DNA of 64,000 nucleotides, from positions 1,860,001 through 1,924,000 of the forward strand of contig JBLDXI010000011.1 of assembly GCA_047495785.1 (NCBI GenBank), given 5' to 3'. Made by a program: the position numbers and the translations under genes. This stretch comes from Lepidodermella squamata (lineage: Eukaryota; Gastrotricha). How positions within the stretch are numbered: the stretch's first letter is position 1; every line of letters begins with the position of its first letter. Below the pieces are notes generated by a model. That model ran no database searches. It worked only from the letters and a program-made list of their open reading frames with translations, and was not told the DNA's origin. This document shows, piece after piece, positions 1-13,820 of the stretch.

Positions 1-1176
1 GCAAATTACTCTCGATTAAGAGTTTAATCGACGATCATCAATTTGCCGAAACAGTTCAACTCGCACATGCAATCAGAAAAGCGAAGAATGAAGCTATACA
101 TGTCTGGTTCCCAGTTCCCAGGATCATGCTGCATTTGATTTCTCAGTTTCATGGGAAAGCAGACATCTGCTCAAGGCTCACGATACAAAGCAGATGCACT
201 CTCCGCTCAACGAAAAAGTGACAGTTTTCTGCGTAATTTCGACGGCGAAAATCAGCCTCAAAATCAATAAATTGTAAGCAAAAGTAGCTCAGTGTAACAG
301 CAACAGCATAGCTATCTCATTTTGCGAAACAAACCTAGGCTAGGCGGCTACGCAACGCTCAAAGAGGCGTTTTTTGGCGCTGTTTTCAAAGTTTTGGCTC
401 GCGTTCGGTGCTTGGCGTTGTTTGAATTTTTAGATTCCCAATTTAAATGACCTCGACGTATTTTGGAAATTTTATACGGAAAATCTAAATTTATTCTATT
501 TTGCTCTATAATATTTTGCAACAATAATACTTTGAAATTCTTGATGATTTATAAAGGGCTACGTTTGACCGGCAAATGGGTGTTTACTCGGTCAGCTGTC
601 CAGATTGAGGTTGTAAAACCGCTGCGAAGAGTAGCGTCGATCGACCGACTGTCGAAAGTCGAAAGTCAACCGAAAGAAGTTAACCGAAAGGTTGGCGGTT
701 GGTGGTTGTCGGTAGGTCGAGGTCCCCAACTTAAAACGCAATATTTTTTCAATCGGACTACCGACTACCGTCCCCACCGTTGCGTTTGGTAAAAAAAACG
801 AATTGTCGAATGCTCTATGTATGGGCTTCGAACATTCTAGAAACAATTGTTTAAATGTTTACTTAAATCATCTTCTTAGAATGCCGAATGTAGCTTGTGC
901 CTATTCTTCATTGTTCAAATCCTAAATCCCGATAGGTATAGCACGTGACTTGCGCAAAATTGTTGCAAGAGATCATCGCATTCGTTACTTGCCAAGTATC
1001 AAGTTCAACGAGTTTGCTATCTCATTCGACATCGACATTTATTATTTACGCTGTCTTAGCTAGCGGTCTCGCTGGACCTGGGCGTACCTCTTGCTCTTTG
1101 TTCATCGCTCGCTGTTCGATGTGAAAATCGTGCATTATCATCCATTTAGGTTGTTTTTACTTACTATCAAGCGTAG
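1..1176. other. Upstream region of DDX41, no gene seen
   Basis: No open frame here shows a recognisable domain. Positions 640-720 hold short reiterations of GTCGAAAG/ACCGAAAG-like words without a clean period. The last bases before the DDX41 start are TAG immediately followed by ATG, which could act as a trans- or cis-splice acceptor. The stretch probably contains the promoter, but no single element stands out. Confidence 0.4.
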
Positions 1177-3227
<2,051 letters not shown>

Positions 3228-3385
3228 AGCTTTCAAACGACTCGAATTTCTCGGTCAATCATAAGCTTTTTGTTCAATTTTCACATTTTCTGGCTTGTAT
3301 AAAAATTACGAATAATTCTGAAAATTTTCATATTTTTTTATTAAACTCCGCCTTAATTTTTTTATAGTTGTTGTTATTGATTAAC

Positions 3386-5010
3386 ATGTCAGAACAACGC
3401 TTTTTCGCTAATAAATTCGCGGATTTAACGCCTGGTGACACGGCTAAAGTTGATTTTGATTTGCTAAAATCGCATCTCGATCGATTGCTCTTCGAAATTG
3501 ACGACGCGATTGAAAGTGGCGATTTCGATACGAATGACTGTTCAGTCTATACTGGCCTTGCTGGAGTTGCTTACCTCCATTATTTCTTATGGAAAGTCAC
3601 GAAAAACAAGGCGAATTTGGAGAAAGCTCGGCAATTGATCAAAAAATGCTCGCTAAAAGGTGAGATTTATTTTTGAGTCAATTCAACGCTGTTTTTTGAT
3701 TGAGGAATTTTTTACATTAATGTACGTCCTTTGTACAATTTTTATTCACAGTCTCAATGGGTGCTCTCTGGTGTAAGCTTTAAACCTGCATATTGTATCA
3801 GCTAGCTGTTGTGAGGGCTAGTACCAGGGATAGTAGAAATGTCTTGGGCAGTACCATTTTCAACCTCTGAAAATAAATTGAAAGAAAACGAATGAGAAAT
3901 TCTGCGAAAATTTGGTTTTTATTTTATTGAAAATATGAGGTTAATTCAGTAAATTTATGAAGTCCTCAGTTTTGGGTCTAGTGCTAAACTCCATTTTTAG
4001 GTATTATAATGAAAAATAATAGGATCTGTGAACTGACGGGTTGAAAATTCGTTATTAAAATTTTCATTTCCCATTTTTTCATCATTTTAGGTAAACGCAT
4101 AACTTTTTTGTGCGGCGATGCTGGCATTTTGGCCCTCGATGCAGTAATTTCTAAACAAGCCGGCCACCATCACGATAAATGCGTCCAAAACCTGAAAAAC
4201 CTACTAAAAACAGCTCTGAATGACGAAAACGACGAGTTGCTATACGGCAGAAGCGGCTATTTATACGCGCTGCTATTCGTTCAAAACGAACTCGCCTCAT
4301 CCGACCCGATTTTCGCCGAAGAAATCGAGCAAATCTGCGCGAAAATTCTGGAAAACGGCCGAAAATGCGCGGCAACTCTGAAAAATGGCCCGCCGCTTAT
4401 GTGGCAATGGCATGAGAAAATGTACCTAGGAGCTGCTCATGGTGTTTGCGGGATCCTCCACACCCTTCTTTTGGCTAAACCATATTCGAACAGCGTTTTG
4501 AAATCGTTTGACAACGAAATCAAACCGACTTTAACTTGGCTATTGCATCAACGTTTTGAATCTGGAAATTTAAATTCGTCACTCGGCTCGCAATCTGGGG
4601 ATAAACTAGTCCAATTTTGCCATGGAGCGCCTGGTCTAGCCTTTGTCCTATTCAAATTTTGCGAAATTTCGGGGGATAAAGGCGAATTTTTTGAGGCGGC
4701 TATAAAGTCTGTTGATGTGATTTGGCAGCGAGGTTTGCTGCGAAAAGGCTTCGGCCTATGCCATGGAGCCGCCGGTAATGCTTATGCCTTTGTTTCGGCC
4801 TATCGAGCGACGAATGACGAGCGTTACTTGCATCGCTGGGCGGTTTTTGCGACGGAATTTTGTGCGAAACCTGACAAGTGGAAAATTGAGAAGCAGCCCG
4901 ATCGGCCGTGGTCGCTGTTTGAAGGCGCCGCTGGTACGGCGTGGTTTATCGCGGATTTGTGCAACAATCTGAAAGAAGCGTCTTTCCCGGCTTTTGAACT
5001 CATCGCTTGA
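3386..5010 (+). CDS. LANCL: LanC-like protein (LANCL family)
   Basis: Eukaryotic LanC-like zinc and glutathione-binding protein; family members add glutathione to dehydroamino-acid-damaged proteins in the cytosol. Two exons: 3386-3659 and 4091-5010, phase 1, giving 397 aa (human LANCL1 has 399). The ATG at 3386 is chosen over upstream in-frame TTG codons. Visible family marks are YTGLAGVAYLHY near residue 55, ITFLCGDAG at the start of exon 2, AAHGVCGI, FCHGAPG with C268, and LCHGAAG with C315 and H316. The Cys, Cys-His trio corresponds to the zinc ligands C276, C322 and H323 of LANCL1. The start is 158 bp after the DDX41 stop, behind an acceptor-like TTTTTTTATAG at 3356-3366, which fits a downstream cistron of an operon. 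Confidence 0.97.
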
Positions 5011-5162
5011 AAAAGTCCAACTTAATAACCCGATTTTTTTTCTACAATTTTTCTAACTATTTTTCTCTTGATAATTCCTACTTGCAATCATTTTTTTCGA
5101 TTTTTTGTTTATTTAAATAGTTGATTTTTTTGTGTTAAATCGAATTATTTAATTATCGAAAA

Positions 5163-8100
5163 ATGCTGTCGAGCAAACTGAGCATTGACCAACTCGATGT
5201 CAAGGACAAGCGCGTCCTTATTCGGTAAGTATTTTGCACAATATTATGTAGAAATTCTAGCTTAAATGTGCGATTGAAGCAATATGGGGAAAATTGTTAA
5301 AATTCTTTTTTTTTTACTTCAATTTCGTCGCGTTTTCTATTGATTTCCATTGAGGACATAGCATAAAAATAATGGATATTTTGGGATTTTGTATTTAGTT
5401 TTTGCAATAAATACACAAGCAAAGAAAATACACGTAATAGGGATCAGAAGCTCGACAATTAGACACGAAGTCCCATCCTATGGCCAGAAAAAATTTAGAA
5501 AATTGAAAAAATCACGAGAATAGTAATGAAGTATGTCATTTGTTAATAGGATTATAAAAGTCCGGAGAAATTTGTTCAAAACAGGTGAAATACGAAAAAT
5601 ACTGGAACTGAGAAGACGATTTTGGAACGGCAAATTACAAATGTTAATAGTCATCATTGTAATTTTTGGAAAATTTGTGAAATTTTGATTTTTGAATTTT
5701 CAGAATTGATAAATTGTATTTTTAATTGTACCGGATATCTGCTGCGGTTATCGAAGGACATCACTTCAAAGTAGACCAAAAACGGTGTTTTTTCGGGAAT
5801 TTTTAAGGAAGAGACCGTAGGGGCTAGGGGCTGTGTAGATGAAACTTGGCAAACTGTTAGACCTCAACGAGACCTACATTCAGTAAAATTCCCAAGCGGT
5901 AGATCCCCATTGTTTCAGAGAAAAGCTGATTTGCGTGAAATGTTCAAACTTGTACCTGTTCAAAGTTGTACCGGATTACGGTAGTTATTATATTTGAATT
6001 TTCGGAAAATTTGTAAAATTGAAATTTTCGAATTTGACCCAAATTTAAAATTGCGCTTTTTTATTAATAATTTGAAATTTTGAAATTAATTTTTGAATTG
6101 TTGTTCCTAGCGTCGATTTCAACGTGCCGCTGAAGGGTTCGACCATCACCGACAACCGCCGCATCGTCTCGAGCCTTCCCACCATCAAGTACGCGCTGGA
6201 ACACGGCGCTAAGAGCGTCGTGCTCATGAGCCATCTCGGCCGCCCGGACGGCAACCGCAACGAAAAATACTCGATGAAACCGATCGCCGCCGAGCTGGAA
6301 AAACTGCTCGCCAAGCCCGTTATCTTCTTGGACGACTGCGTCGGCGACGCTGTGACGGCGGCCTGCGCTAACCCGGCTGCGGGCAGCGTGATCCTGCTCG
6401 AGAACTTGCGATTCCACGTCGAGGAGGAAGGCTCAGGCCTCGATAAGGACGGCAAGAAATTCAAGGCCGATAAGGATAATGTGAAGAAATTCCAGGAGGC
6501 CCTCACCGCCCTGGGCGATGTCTACGTCAATGACGCGTTTGGAACGGCCCATCGTGCTCATTCAAGCATGGTCGGTGTTCACCACGAAAAGCGAGCGGCT
6601 GGTTTCCTGTTGAAGAAGGAGCTGGAGTACTTTTCGAAGGTGTTGGAAGAGCCGAAGAAGCCGCGTCTCGCCATCATGGGCGGTGCGAAGGTGCACGATA
6701 AGATCCAGCTGATCAAAAATATGCTCGCCCGTGTCGATGAAATGATCATTGGCGGCGGTATGGCTTACACTTTCTTGAAGGTAAATCTCTCAAATTTTTC
6801 TATATTTTTCTGCCCATCTACAAAATTTCAAAAAACAGCCCTATAAGTCCCATAAGTAACATGGAAAAGGGTTCAGAAACTCTACAATGAGAGGGGAATT
6901 CATAACTCATAGCATGAAAAATTGTAGAAAATGCGATATGAATAGTAATGAAGTATTTCTCTAGTGAATGGGATTTAAAAAAATTCCGAAGAAATTGAAA
7001 CCAACCGACAAAAATCCGAAAATTACCGAAACAGTTGCCATCTTGTTTTTATCAAGGCTTCTCCGGTAAATTTTCAATTTATTCGGAAAAATCGAGGATT
7101 GGATAAGTGATCAAAGATTCTCTCAGTGGGCTTAATTTCAAAAATCAATTCAATTTTCTCTGAAAATTTGAAAAAATACAAAATTGTTACGCAACTTATG
7201 GGGCACGCTGTACATTTTTGAGTAAACCATTTTTGAGATGAAAATTTAGTCTCTATTCAGAAAATTATGATACTTTGTAGCAAATGTGTGTGAGTTTATT
7301 TTCGATTATTTTCGATTGGCGATTTTACGAATTTTACCTGATTTATTAAGATTTGAGACATCTTACTAAACTTTTTAAAATTTGCATAATTAATTGAATT
7401 TTGTTTTATCGATATTTAACTCAATCGGCACGTATTTGATCACATTTAGATTTTAGTATGGGTTTTTCGATAATTTATTTAGTTTTTACATTTTTTTATT
7501 GGTTTTTTATTAACTCGTTGTGGGAGATTCAGGACTGTTCCTTTTACAGGAAAATCGATTTGATCAGGTTGAACGGGTTCGGTGACATGAGGTTTTGTTA
7601 CACTCTCGTCAATACTCGGCCGGTCCAGCCGTTGTAAAGAAGTTTATTTATTTAACAAGGGAAACAAGTTGAGCATATGAATAGGGTTGTTTCTAGTATT
7701 TTGACGTAGATTCCGAATATGATGAAACCGTCATATGTTGACTTTGATTTTCACGCTCATAATAAGGCACTGTCAAATTTCAGCTGAATTACTGACTTAG
7801 ACAAAGGATGGTTTCATCCGTTAACTTCATGATAAGTAATCGGAATAATCGACTGCGGAATAGAACGACCGAGATCTATCCCCCACCTCCCTCTACGTGT
7901 TCAGCTTTCCCCGTCAAGAAATGAAAACTGCTTTTAATCTGAGTCACGCGGATACGTTGAGGTAGCAGCTCTGGCAAATGCCGAAGTTAGAATTTCGACT
8001 GATCGATTTGATTTGATTTGATTACCTTTTGTTGCCTTGGGATGACACTTTTACGATCTGTGATAGGGATGGCCAACCTTTTTTGGCCAACCTAGATTGG

Positions 8101-10793
8101 TCAAAATCTAGGACTAAGACTTACCGGTGGGCTCAGGTCAGGGCCCGGCTCTGAAAGGCATTTAATAAGAGCTTTAACGAGTACATTACCGAAGCTAATT
8201 GAAGGTTTCTTTGATCGAATTTTTCTTGGTGATTGTTTGGGTTTTTCCTGAGAACTAAGAAATTGCTTGAATTTCAAGAAAATCTCAGCATGCTACCGAG
8301 GAGAAATGAATTGCTCTTAGATTTGCAATGCGGTTGGCCATTTTCTGTTTTGCGGGAGTCAGACCAGGAATTTGATTGTGGTCTGAATCATGCGCCTTTG
8401 CATTGAAACGTCGCATGATGCGAGACTCTGTTGGGCAGTAGATAGAAGAGTAAGGACGAATTTGTCCCACGAAATACAAGCAATCCAATCAAACTTCGCA
8501 CCAGTGAATACTTGACGCTTTTAGGGTCAGCCGGAACTTCCGTTCTTCGTAGAGTTCCACGAGTTCCTGATCCAGAGTAACGTAGGGGAAGCAGCACTTT
8601 TAGGCACCTTTTACGATTGTTACGTTAGACTATAATATTACACAAGGCGCTAGTACAGCTGGTAGATCGCACATGTACCCAGTATAGCGATTACTAAAAT
8701 CTAGAATAGTAATGATACCATCGTGGTTGAACGTGTCGAACGCTTTCGATAAATCGATCGAAACGGCTCCAGCCACATTTCCTTTCTGTCAAGGAATGTC
8801 GAAAGAATGACTTTGGCTGTAACAAACGCGGCCAATACCGCTATTGCCAGTACGACAGCGAGACCCATTGCGCAGATCGTCATTGACACTTCCATTCGAG
8901 TAAGCTCAGTGTTTCTTGAAGTTAAGGTCCTAAAGACCAAGCCTGCTCTTGAGCGCTGTCGAAATTTCCATCAGAGATAGATCGTAGAAATCGTCTATCG
9001 ATCGATGGGAGCAAAAATTACTGAGATACCTACCACACGGTCTGGGGCGTCGATCGCTTCAAGAAATAGTTTTTCCTCCATTGGATCTGGATGGCGTCTG
9101 AATTGAAGTTGAGACTGATGAAAATGCTCGCCTGTCCACTCGTGAAAGGATGAAAAGCCGATCACTCCGCGCTTCGACCTGACCGTTAATTGGCCCGTGC
9201 AGGGTGACTAGAGCGTGTTCTCACGCGTTACAGGTCGCTTGAGTGGATTCTTGTCATTAGTGGGAATCTGGTTTAAGCAGTCCCAACAGTCGTTTGTGAT
9301 CCTTCAAAATCCAATCAGTGCCCAAATTATCGAGTTCAATGCTGTGAATCAGCGCGCATCGAAATCTCGATGGGCCATGAGTATGAGTTTGGAAGCAATT
9401 CGATTCACCGAATCACGGATTCTGTTTATGTTCTCCGGAAAATCGGGCCAACATTCACGTTTGAACACCGTTAAATTTCCATTACGCGATTTTGCCTTTC
9501 TAAATTGAAAATTCATCGTCTTATCGCTTCGTATGCAAATTATTTCATCGGTCATTAAAAAAGGCTAAAAATACCGATTTTTGTGATCCGAGGCCTTTCA
9601 AGCGAACAGTAGATAATTATGGCCGAAATTATTCTCGGAAATTTTTTCCGATTTTATTGCGATATATTTTGGTGCATTCTGACCTAAATCACTGAAAAAT
9701 TATGTTTAATTGAAAATTTATTTACATTTTTTGTTTTTAATTAGGTCACCCGCGATATGCAAATTGGCAAGTCGATTTTCGACGAGGAGGGAGCTAAAAT
9801 TATCAATGAGCTGTTGGAAAATGCCAAGGCGAACAACGTGACGATTCACCTGCCCGTTGACTTCAAGACGGCCGACAAATTCGAAGAATCGGCCGATGTT
9901 GGCGAGGCGACCGTTGAAAGCGGCATCCCGGCCGACCGCATGGGCCTCGATGTTGGGCCGAAATCGATCGAACTGTTCCGCAGCGTTATCGCTCGTGCTA
10001 ACACTATTGTGTGGAACGGCCCCGTCGGTGAGTAAAAATAAAAAATAAAAATAAAAAATTTGAAATGTTGAGAATTTAAAAAAAAATCTTTGAATTTTAT
10101 AAAATTTTTAAATGAAAAAGTTGAATTCAATTCATTAAATTGAACAATTTTTTTACAATTTTGTTGATTTTGTAATTATTTTAGAACGGCGGAATTTAAA
10201 AAATTGTCTCATTCTTTCCTTTTCCTCATTCTGAGTTTTGAGCCATTTTTATTTTAATTTATAATTTTTTTGTTAATTTTTGCTGATTGTTGATTGATTT
10301 TTCTAGGTGTGTTCGAATTCCCGAACTACGCCCATGGCACGCGTGCTGTGATGGACGCGCTTGTTGAGGCGACGAAGCGAGGCGCGATCACGGTTGTCGG
10401 CGGTGGCGAGACGGCCTCGTGCGCCTCGAAATGGGACTGCGAGGACAAGCTATCGCACGTCTCCACCGGCGGCGGTGCTGCCCTGGAACTGCTCGAGGGC
10501 AAAGTCCTGCCAGGTAAATTTCCAAAAAAAAATTGAAAATCTTGAAATTTTATGTAGAAAAATTAGTAAAATTCGTTTTATTCACTCATTAAATTCTGCG
10601 TAATTAATTTTTCAATCTTTTCTAAAATTTCAATTTTAAAATTTTGAAATTTTGAAATTTATTTTCAGTTATTTTCAGCTTAATTGTCTAAAATTTTAAT
10701 TTTAATTGTTCAATTTAATTGTTCAATTTTTTTATACATTTTTATTTTTATTTTTTTACAGGTGTTGCTGCTCTTTCGGAAAAGACCCATTAA
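5163..10793 (+). CDS. PGK: Phosphoglycerate kinase
   Basis: Glycolytic enzyme that transfers phosphate from 1,3-bisphosphoglycerate to ADP in the cytosol. Five exons: 5163-5224, 6111-6780, 9745-10027, 10307-10513 and 10762-10793. All junction phases agree and the product is 417 aa, the length of animal PGK1. Motifs seen: RVDFNVPL across the first intron, [36 protein letters not shown] at the end of exon 2, WNGPVG|VFEF split by intron 3, and [14 protein letters not shown]. Exon 5 encodes the usual short tail ALSEKTH. AATAAA at 10821-10826 is a likely polyadenylation signal. Intron 2 is 2964 bp, far longer than its neighbours, and holds transposon debris. The start is 152 bp after the LANCL stop. 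Confidence 0.98.
5440..5620 (+). repeat. Dispersed repeat, copy 1 (PGK intron 1)
   Basis: This stretch shares the word order GGATCAGAA, GAATAGTAATGAAGTATGT, AGGATTATAAAAG, CCGGAGAAATTT with copies near 6855-7090 and, reverse-complemented, near 19625-19790 plus 20391-20480. It is a short non-coding interspersed repeat. It gives the empty-site version of the TA at about 5532-5533 where another element is inserted in the third copy. Confidence 0.7.
6855..7090 (+). repeat. Dispersed repeat, copy 2 (PGK intron 2)
   Basis: Same family as the copy at 5440-5620. It contains GAATAGTAATGAAGTAT at about 6940, GTGAATGGGATTTAAAA, CCGAAGAAATTG and ATCCGAAAATTACCGAA, followed by CAGTTGCCAT and TCTCCGGTAAATT. 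The same words occur at 19670-19790 on the other strand and at 20500-20620 in this orientation, so the full element is probably palindromic. Confidence 0.65.
8695..8800 (-). mobile_element. Decayed non-LTR retrotransposon reverse-transcriptase fragment
   Basis: Read on the minus strand, this piece of PGK intron 2 encodes [18 protein letters not shown] followed by NHDGII. This is the catalytic motif A region of non-LTR (LINE-type) reverse transcriptases, with the first catalytic Asp in SIDLSKAFD. The frame is broken just upstream by a TGA, and I cannot trace the YxDD-type motif, so only a decayed fragment remains. Sequence from 8281 to 9000 may belong to the same insertion, but the frames there are too damaged to say. 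Confidence 0.75.
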
Positions 10794-13181
10794 GAGCAGT
10801 TTGAATGGCCGCGGTCGCCAAATAAATATCGATACCGGAATGGATAGAAAAACTTATAAACCAAAGACTTTTGATGAAATTGATGGCTAATATACTTGAA
10901 AAATATATATGGATCGAAAATTGTTGACATACCCGTGTTATAGCGTGCGTCTTGCCACCTTAAAAGTAGAGAAGAAAAAAGCTTCACCCAGTGCATGTCT
11001 TCTATGAAACGAAAAAACTCTGCGGTGTGCGTATTTTTCCACAGTCTCACTGCCTATATATTATATTATGATTCATTGAATAGATTTTCTCCTTTACTGG
11101 AACCCCGGTACCGCTTCTACTCGTTTAGAGTAATAAAACTTCGAGTCGTGTTTTCAGCTAGTTTATTCTTATGATAATGATGAAATTTGAATTCCTTACT
11201 GTGATGACGATTGGTATATAGCCAAAAAAGCACCCTTTATCTCTATGCTTCTTCACTCAGGCGCGAATTACGTCTTATTCGTTGGTCGAGTTGTCTACTC
11301 AGTGTTATATATATTATTGTGAACAATAAAATTCGTACGCAATCAATGGTCTGTTTTTTTCGAGGTTTCCCCGCGATTTCGCAGGATTTTTCCAGGTTAA
11401 ACATAACGCGATGGTCAAAACCATTGACGGCGAAAAAATAGCGGAAACGTAATATTGAAAAAAATCAGAAAATTTCAGAAAAGTTGGCAAGATGATTCCT
11501 GATTTTCCTGCAAATTTTTTGAAAATTTTCTATATTTTTTTCTGATTTTCGGAAATTGAAATGTAATTTTTATGTTTTCTTAATTTGCATATGCAAATGC
11601 AATTGGGTCAAATTTCAAAGCAAAATTTAAAAATTAAAAATGTAGCCCAATTTTCTAGGGTAGGGCCGGCTAAAACACGGGCGTTTTTTCAACCAGTAGC
11701 TCACCAGGTAAAAAATTTTTATTACTTCAAGTTCACTGTTTTCACCATTCGCCTCATATTCGCCGTCGCATTGCATCAAGCATAGGTCGCAGCTCGCAAC
11801 TGTATCGCGCTCTGTCCATGTCACGCGTGTTGCGTTACGTAACATTTTGGCCGAGTCCGGAAGTCAAAATTGCGATATCACGCAAGCGATATAACACAGT
11901 CAACATACGAAATCATAATCTGAGGTGTTAATGAGGCGCGCTGATTACCTAAGTGTTACAACGGCCGAACCAGCTAGATTTTCCGTGTGTATGTATATCA
12001 ACGCCCTGCTTATCTATAGCGTCAAAAATTATATTTTGGGTCTGAAATACGACAGTAAAACTTGCATTCAAGCTAGAAAATTCGGTAAAATTACGTGGAA
12101 AAATTGAGAATATCGGCGAATTTTTCTGTCTGGAACTGCTCGGGTCCAAAGTCCAAAGGCTTGAAGCCAATTTAAACACTTTTCTGTTTAAAACATGAAA
12201 ATAAATGATCTGATAATTTCCAAAAATTGTGGTTTTCAGCTCGTAATTACTAGAAATAAAAACGAGTGCTGACATTCAAGCTAGCGACAAACGAGCGACG
12301 GGGGTTTAAAATATTATTTTCCACGCTTTCCAGTCTTTGCGATTTCTAAGCTTTCGTCTCTCGACTGATGCACTACACGACACCGGGAATATTTCATTTT
12401 TACAAACAGGTGCCATCGGCTGGGTGACAAATTTTTCAATGTAGGCTTCTCAGACTGCTGATATCGGAAAAATCACTGATTTGTATAATCGATATTATAT
12501 GGAATCGATATCTGCTCCGCGGGCCGAAGTATTACTCGAAAGCGATAGGGCGAAATTCGCGCATTGGGGAGATGTATGAGTTATGATAATAAAATTTGGA
12601 GGTTTGATTCGTTGAATTCGAAAAACCAAATTTTGGGAAATTTGGCGCTGGAACCGTAAAGTTGGAGTGCCCATTTGAGACACCCAATTTCCATTGCGAT
12701 CACATTTTTTTCGCAAATATTGCTTATTGCTCAGTTATTGCTGCTATTTTTTGACAGAGGACTCGATTGATGTGAAATAAAAAAATCGAAACGCCGGAAT
12801 TTATTTTCACATTTACAGCTTGATTTTTCAGGTTTCTGATAACGAATCAATTTTAGGGTCTACATCCTTCAGGCCTGGAATAAAAATAATTAATACAAAT
12901 TTAAGGACAAATTTTGACACTTTAAAATTTCGAAGAATTTCGGAAATAAATTAACTTTAATTATTCCAATTTGCACACCGCAGAAACGCAATAAAACACG
13001 TTTATAGACCAATTTTTCCTCGCGGTTTCAATATATGATGAGGCGGGAAATTTAACAGTGTCGCGACAGGGCCATGATTTTTTTTACGAGTGAATTATAC
13101 GACGGCAGCCACAAGAATTTACGACCGACTCAAATTATTTTCGAAACAATTAAACCATCGTGTGTGCGCGTGCGTTAATAA
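10794..13181. other. Intergenic region between PGK and the Cdx gene
   Basis: About 2.4 kb without a supportable gene. It holds the PGK polyadenylation signal at 10821. The short open frames here have no recognisable domain and no consistent splice context. A small palindromic patch built on ATCGATAT-like words lies near 12486-12513. Confidence 0.5.
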
Positions 13182-13226
13182 ACGCGCCGACCAATCGCGT
13201 GCGGTCACGTGACGCGCCGGCCAATC
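13182..13226 (+). promoter_or_regulatory. CCAAT / E-box promoter module upstream of the Cdx gene
   Basis: A near-perfect direct repeat ACGCGCCGrCCAATC occurs at 13182-13196 and 13212-13226, a spacing of exactly 30 bp, so each copy carries a CCAAT box. Between them lies the palindrome GTCACGTGAC (13204-13213), with a CACGTG E-box core. The surroundings are CpG-rich in an otherwise AT-rich region. The position 57 bp before a candidate first-exon ATG (13283) fits a core promoter of the homeobox gene. Which factors bind is inference from motif type (NF-Y for CCAAT, bHLH for CACGTG). Confidence 0.65.
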
Positions 13227-13820
13227 AGCGCGCGAGACGGTGCGTGCGTGTGGCATATCGCGCACACGCATCTTGTTGTACTATGTTAACTATAAACTCG
13301 ACATCTCTCGCTTTTAGTAAGTATACCTACCTATGCCTCATTATAATCAACCCGTCGCGCTTGCTGAATTTATTGCGGCAATTCGCTAGATTGCATCTCG
13401 TTAACTCCACTTGTGATAATTTACCTCATCATCGTCTTCACTTGCCTCGCATAGTATAGGGTGACTAAATTCCGAGACGACGACGACGACGCCAGGCGCG
13501 GCGGCGTCTCTCGATAAAACGCCAGCCACCTTAATAAGAATAGTAATTTTTCGTCGAAAAATGCAAGGCGTAGGAGCTTCTGTTTTTATCAAACGCCACT
13601 CAAGGCGCCTTATCTTGTAGTATCCCTTTGATCCTACCGCCAAAGCCGCTGCCTATCTCGCACATTCTATCACATTTTTTCCCACGGCTGGGCTAGAATT
13701 AATCAAAAATGGTTAGAAAAATGAAATAAATTTGATGTGTGCCAAACAAAATTTGCAGGTGATTTATTGCGATTTAAATTTGATACATTTTTGATCACCC
13801 CTGTCAATCAATCAACACAA

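Noticed and set aside
463-792. 109-codon plus-strand ORF upstream of DDX41
   Set aside because: No domain, low-complexity Arg/Val-rich sequence built from repeated short words, and no splice or family support.
6045-6506. Minus-strand ORF of 153 codons
   Set aside because: Antisense shadow of PGK exon 2, caused by its codon bias.
8281-8640. LTR-retrotransposon (gypsy-type) RT remnant on the minus strand
   Set aside because: A phrase like SLIGLLVF recalled such elements, but the frame is too broken and short to support the call next to the clearer LINE-type motif.
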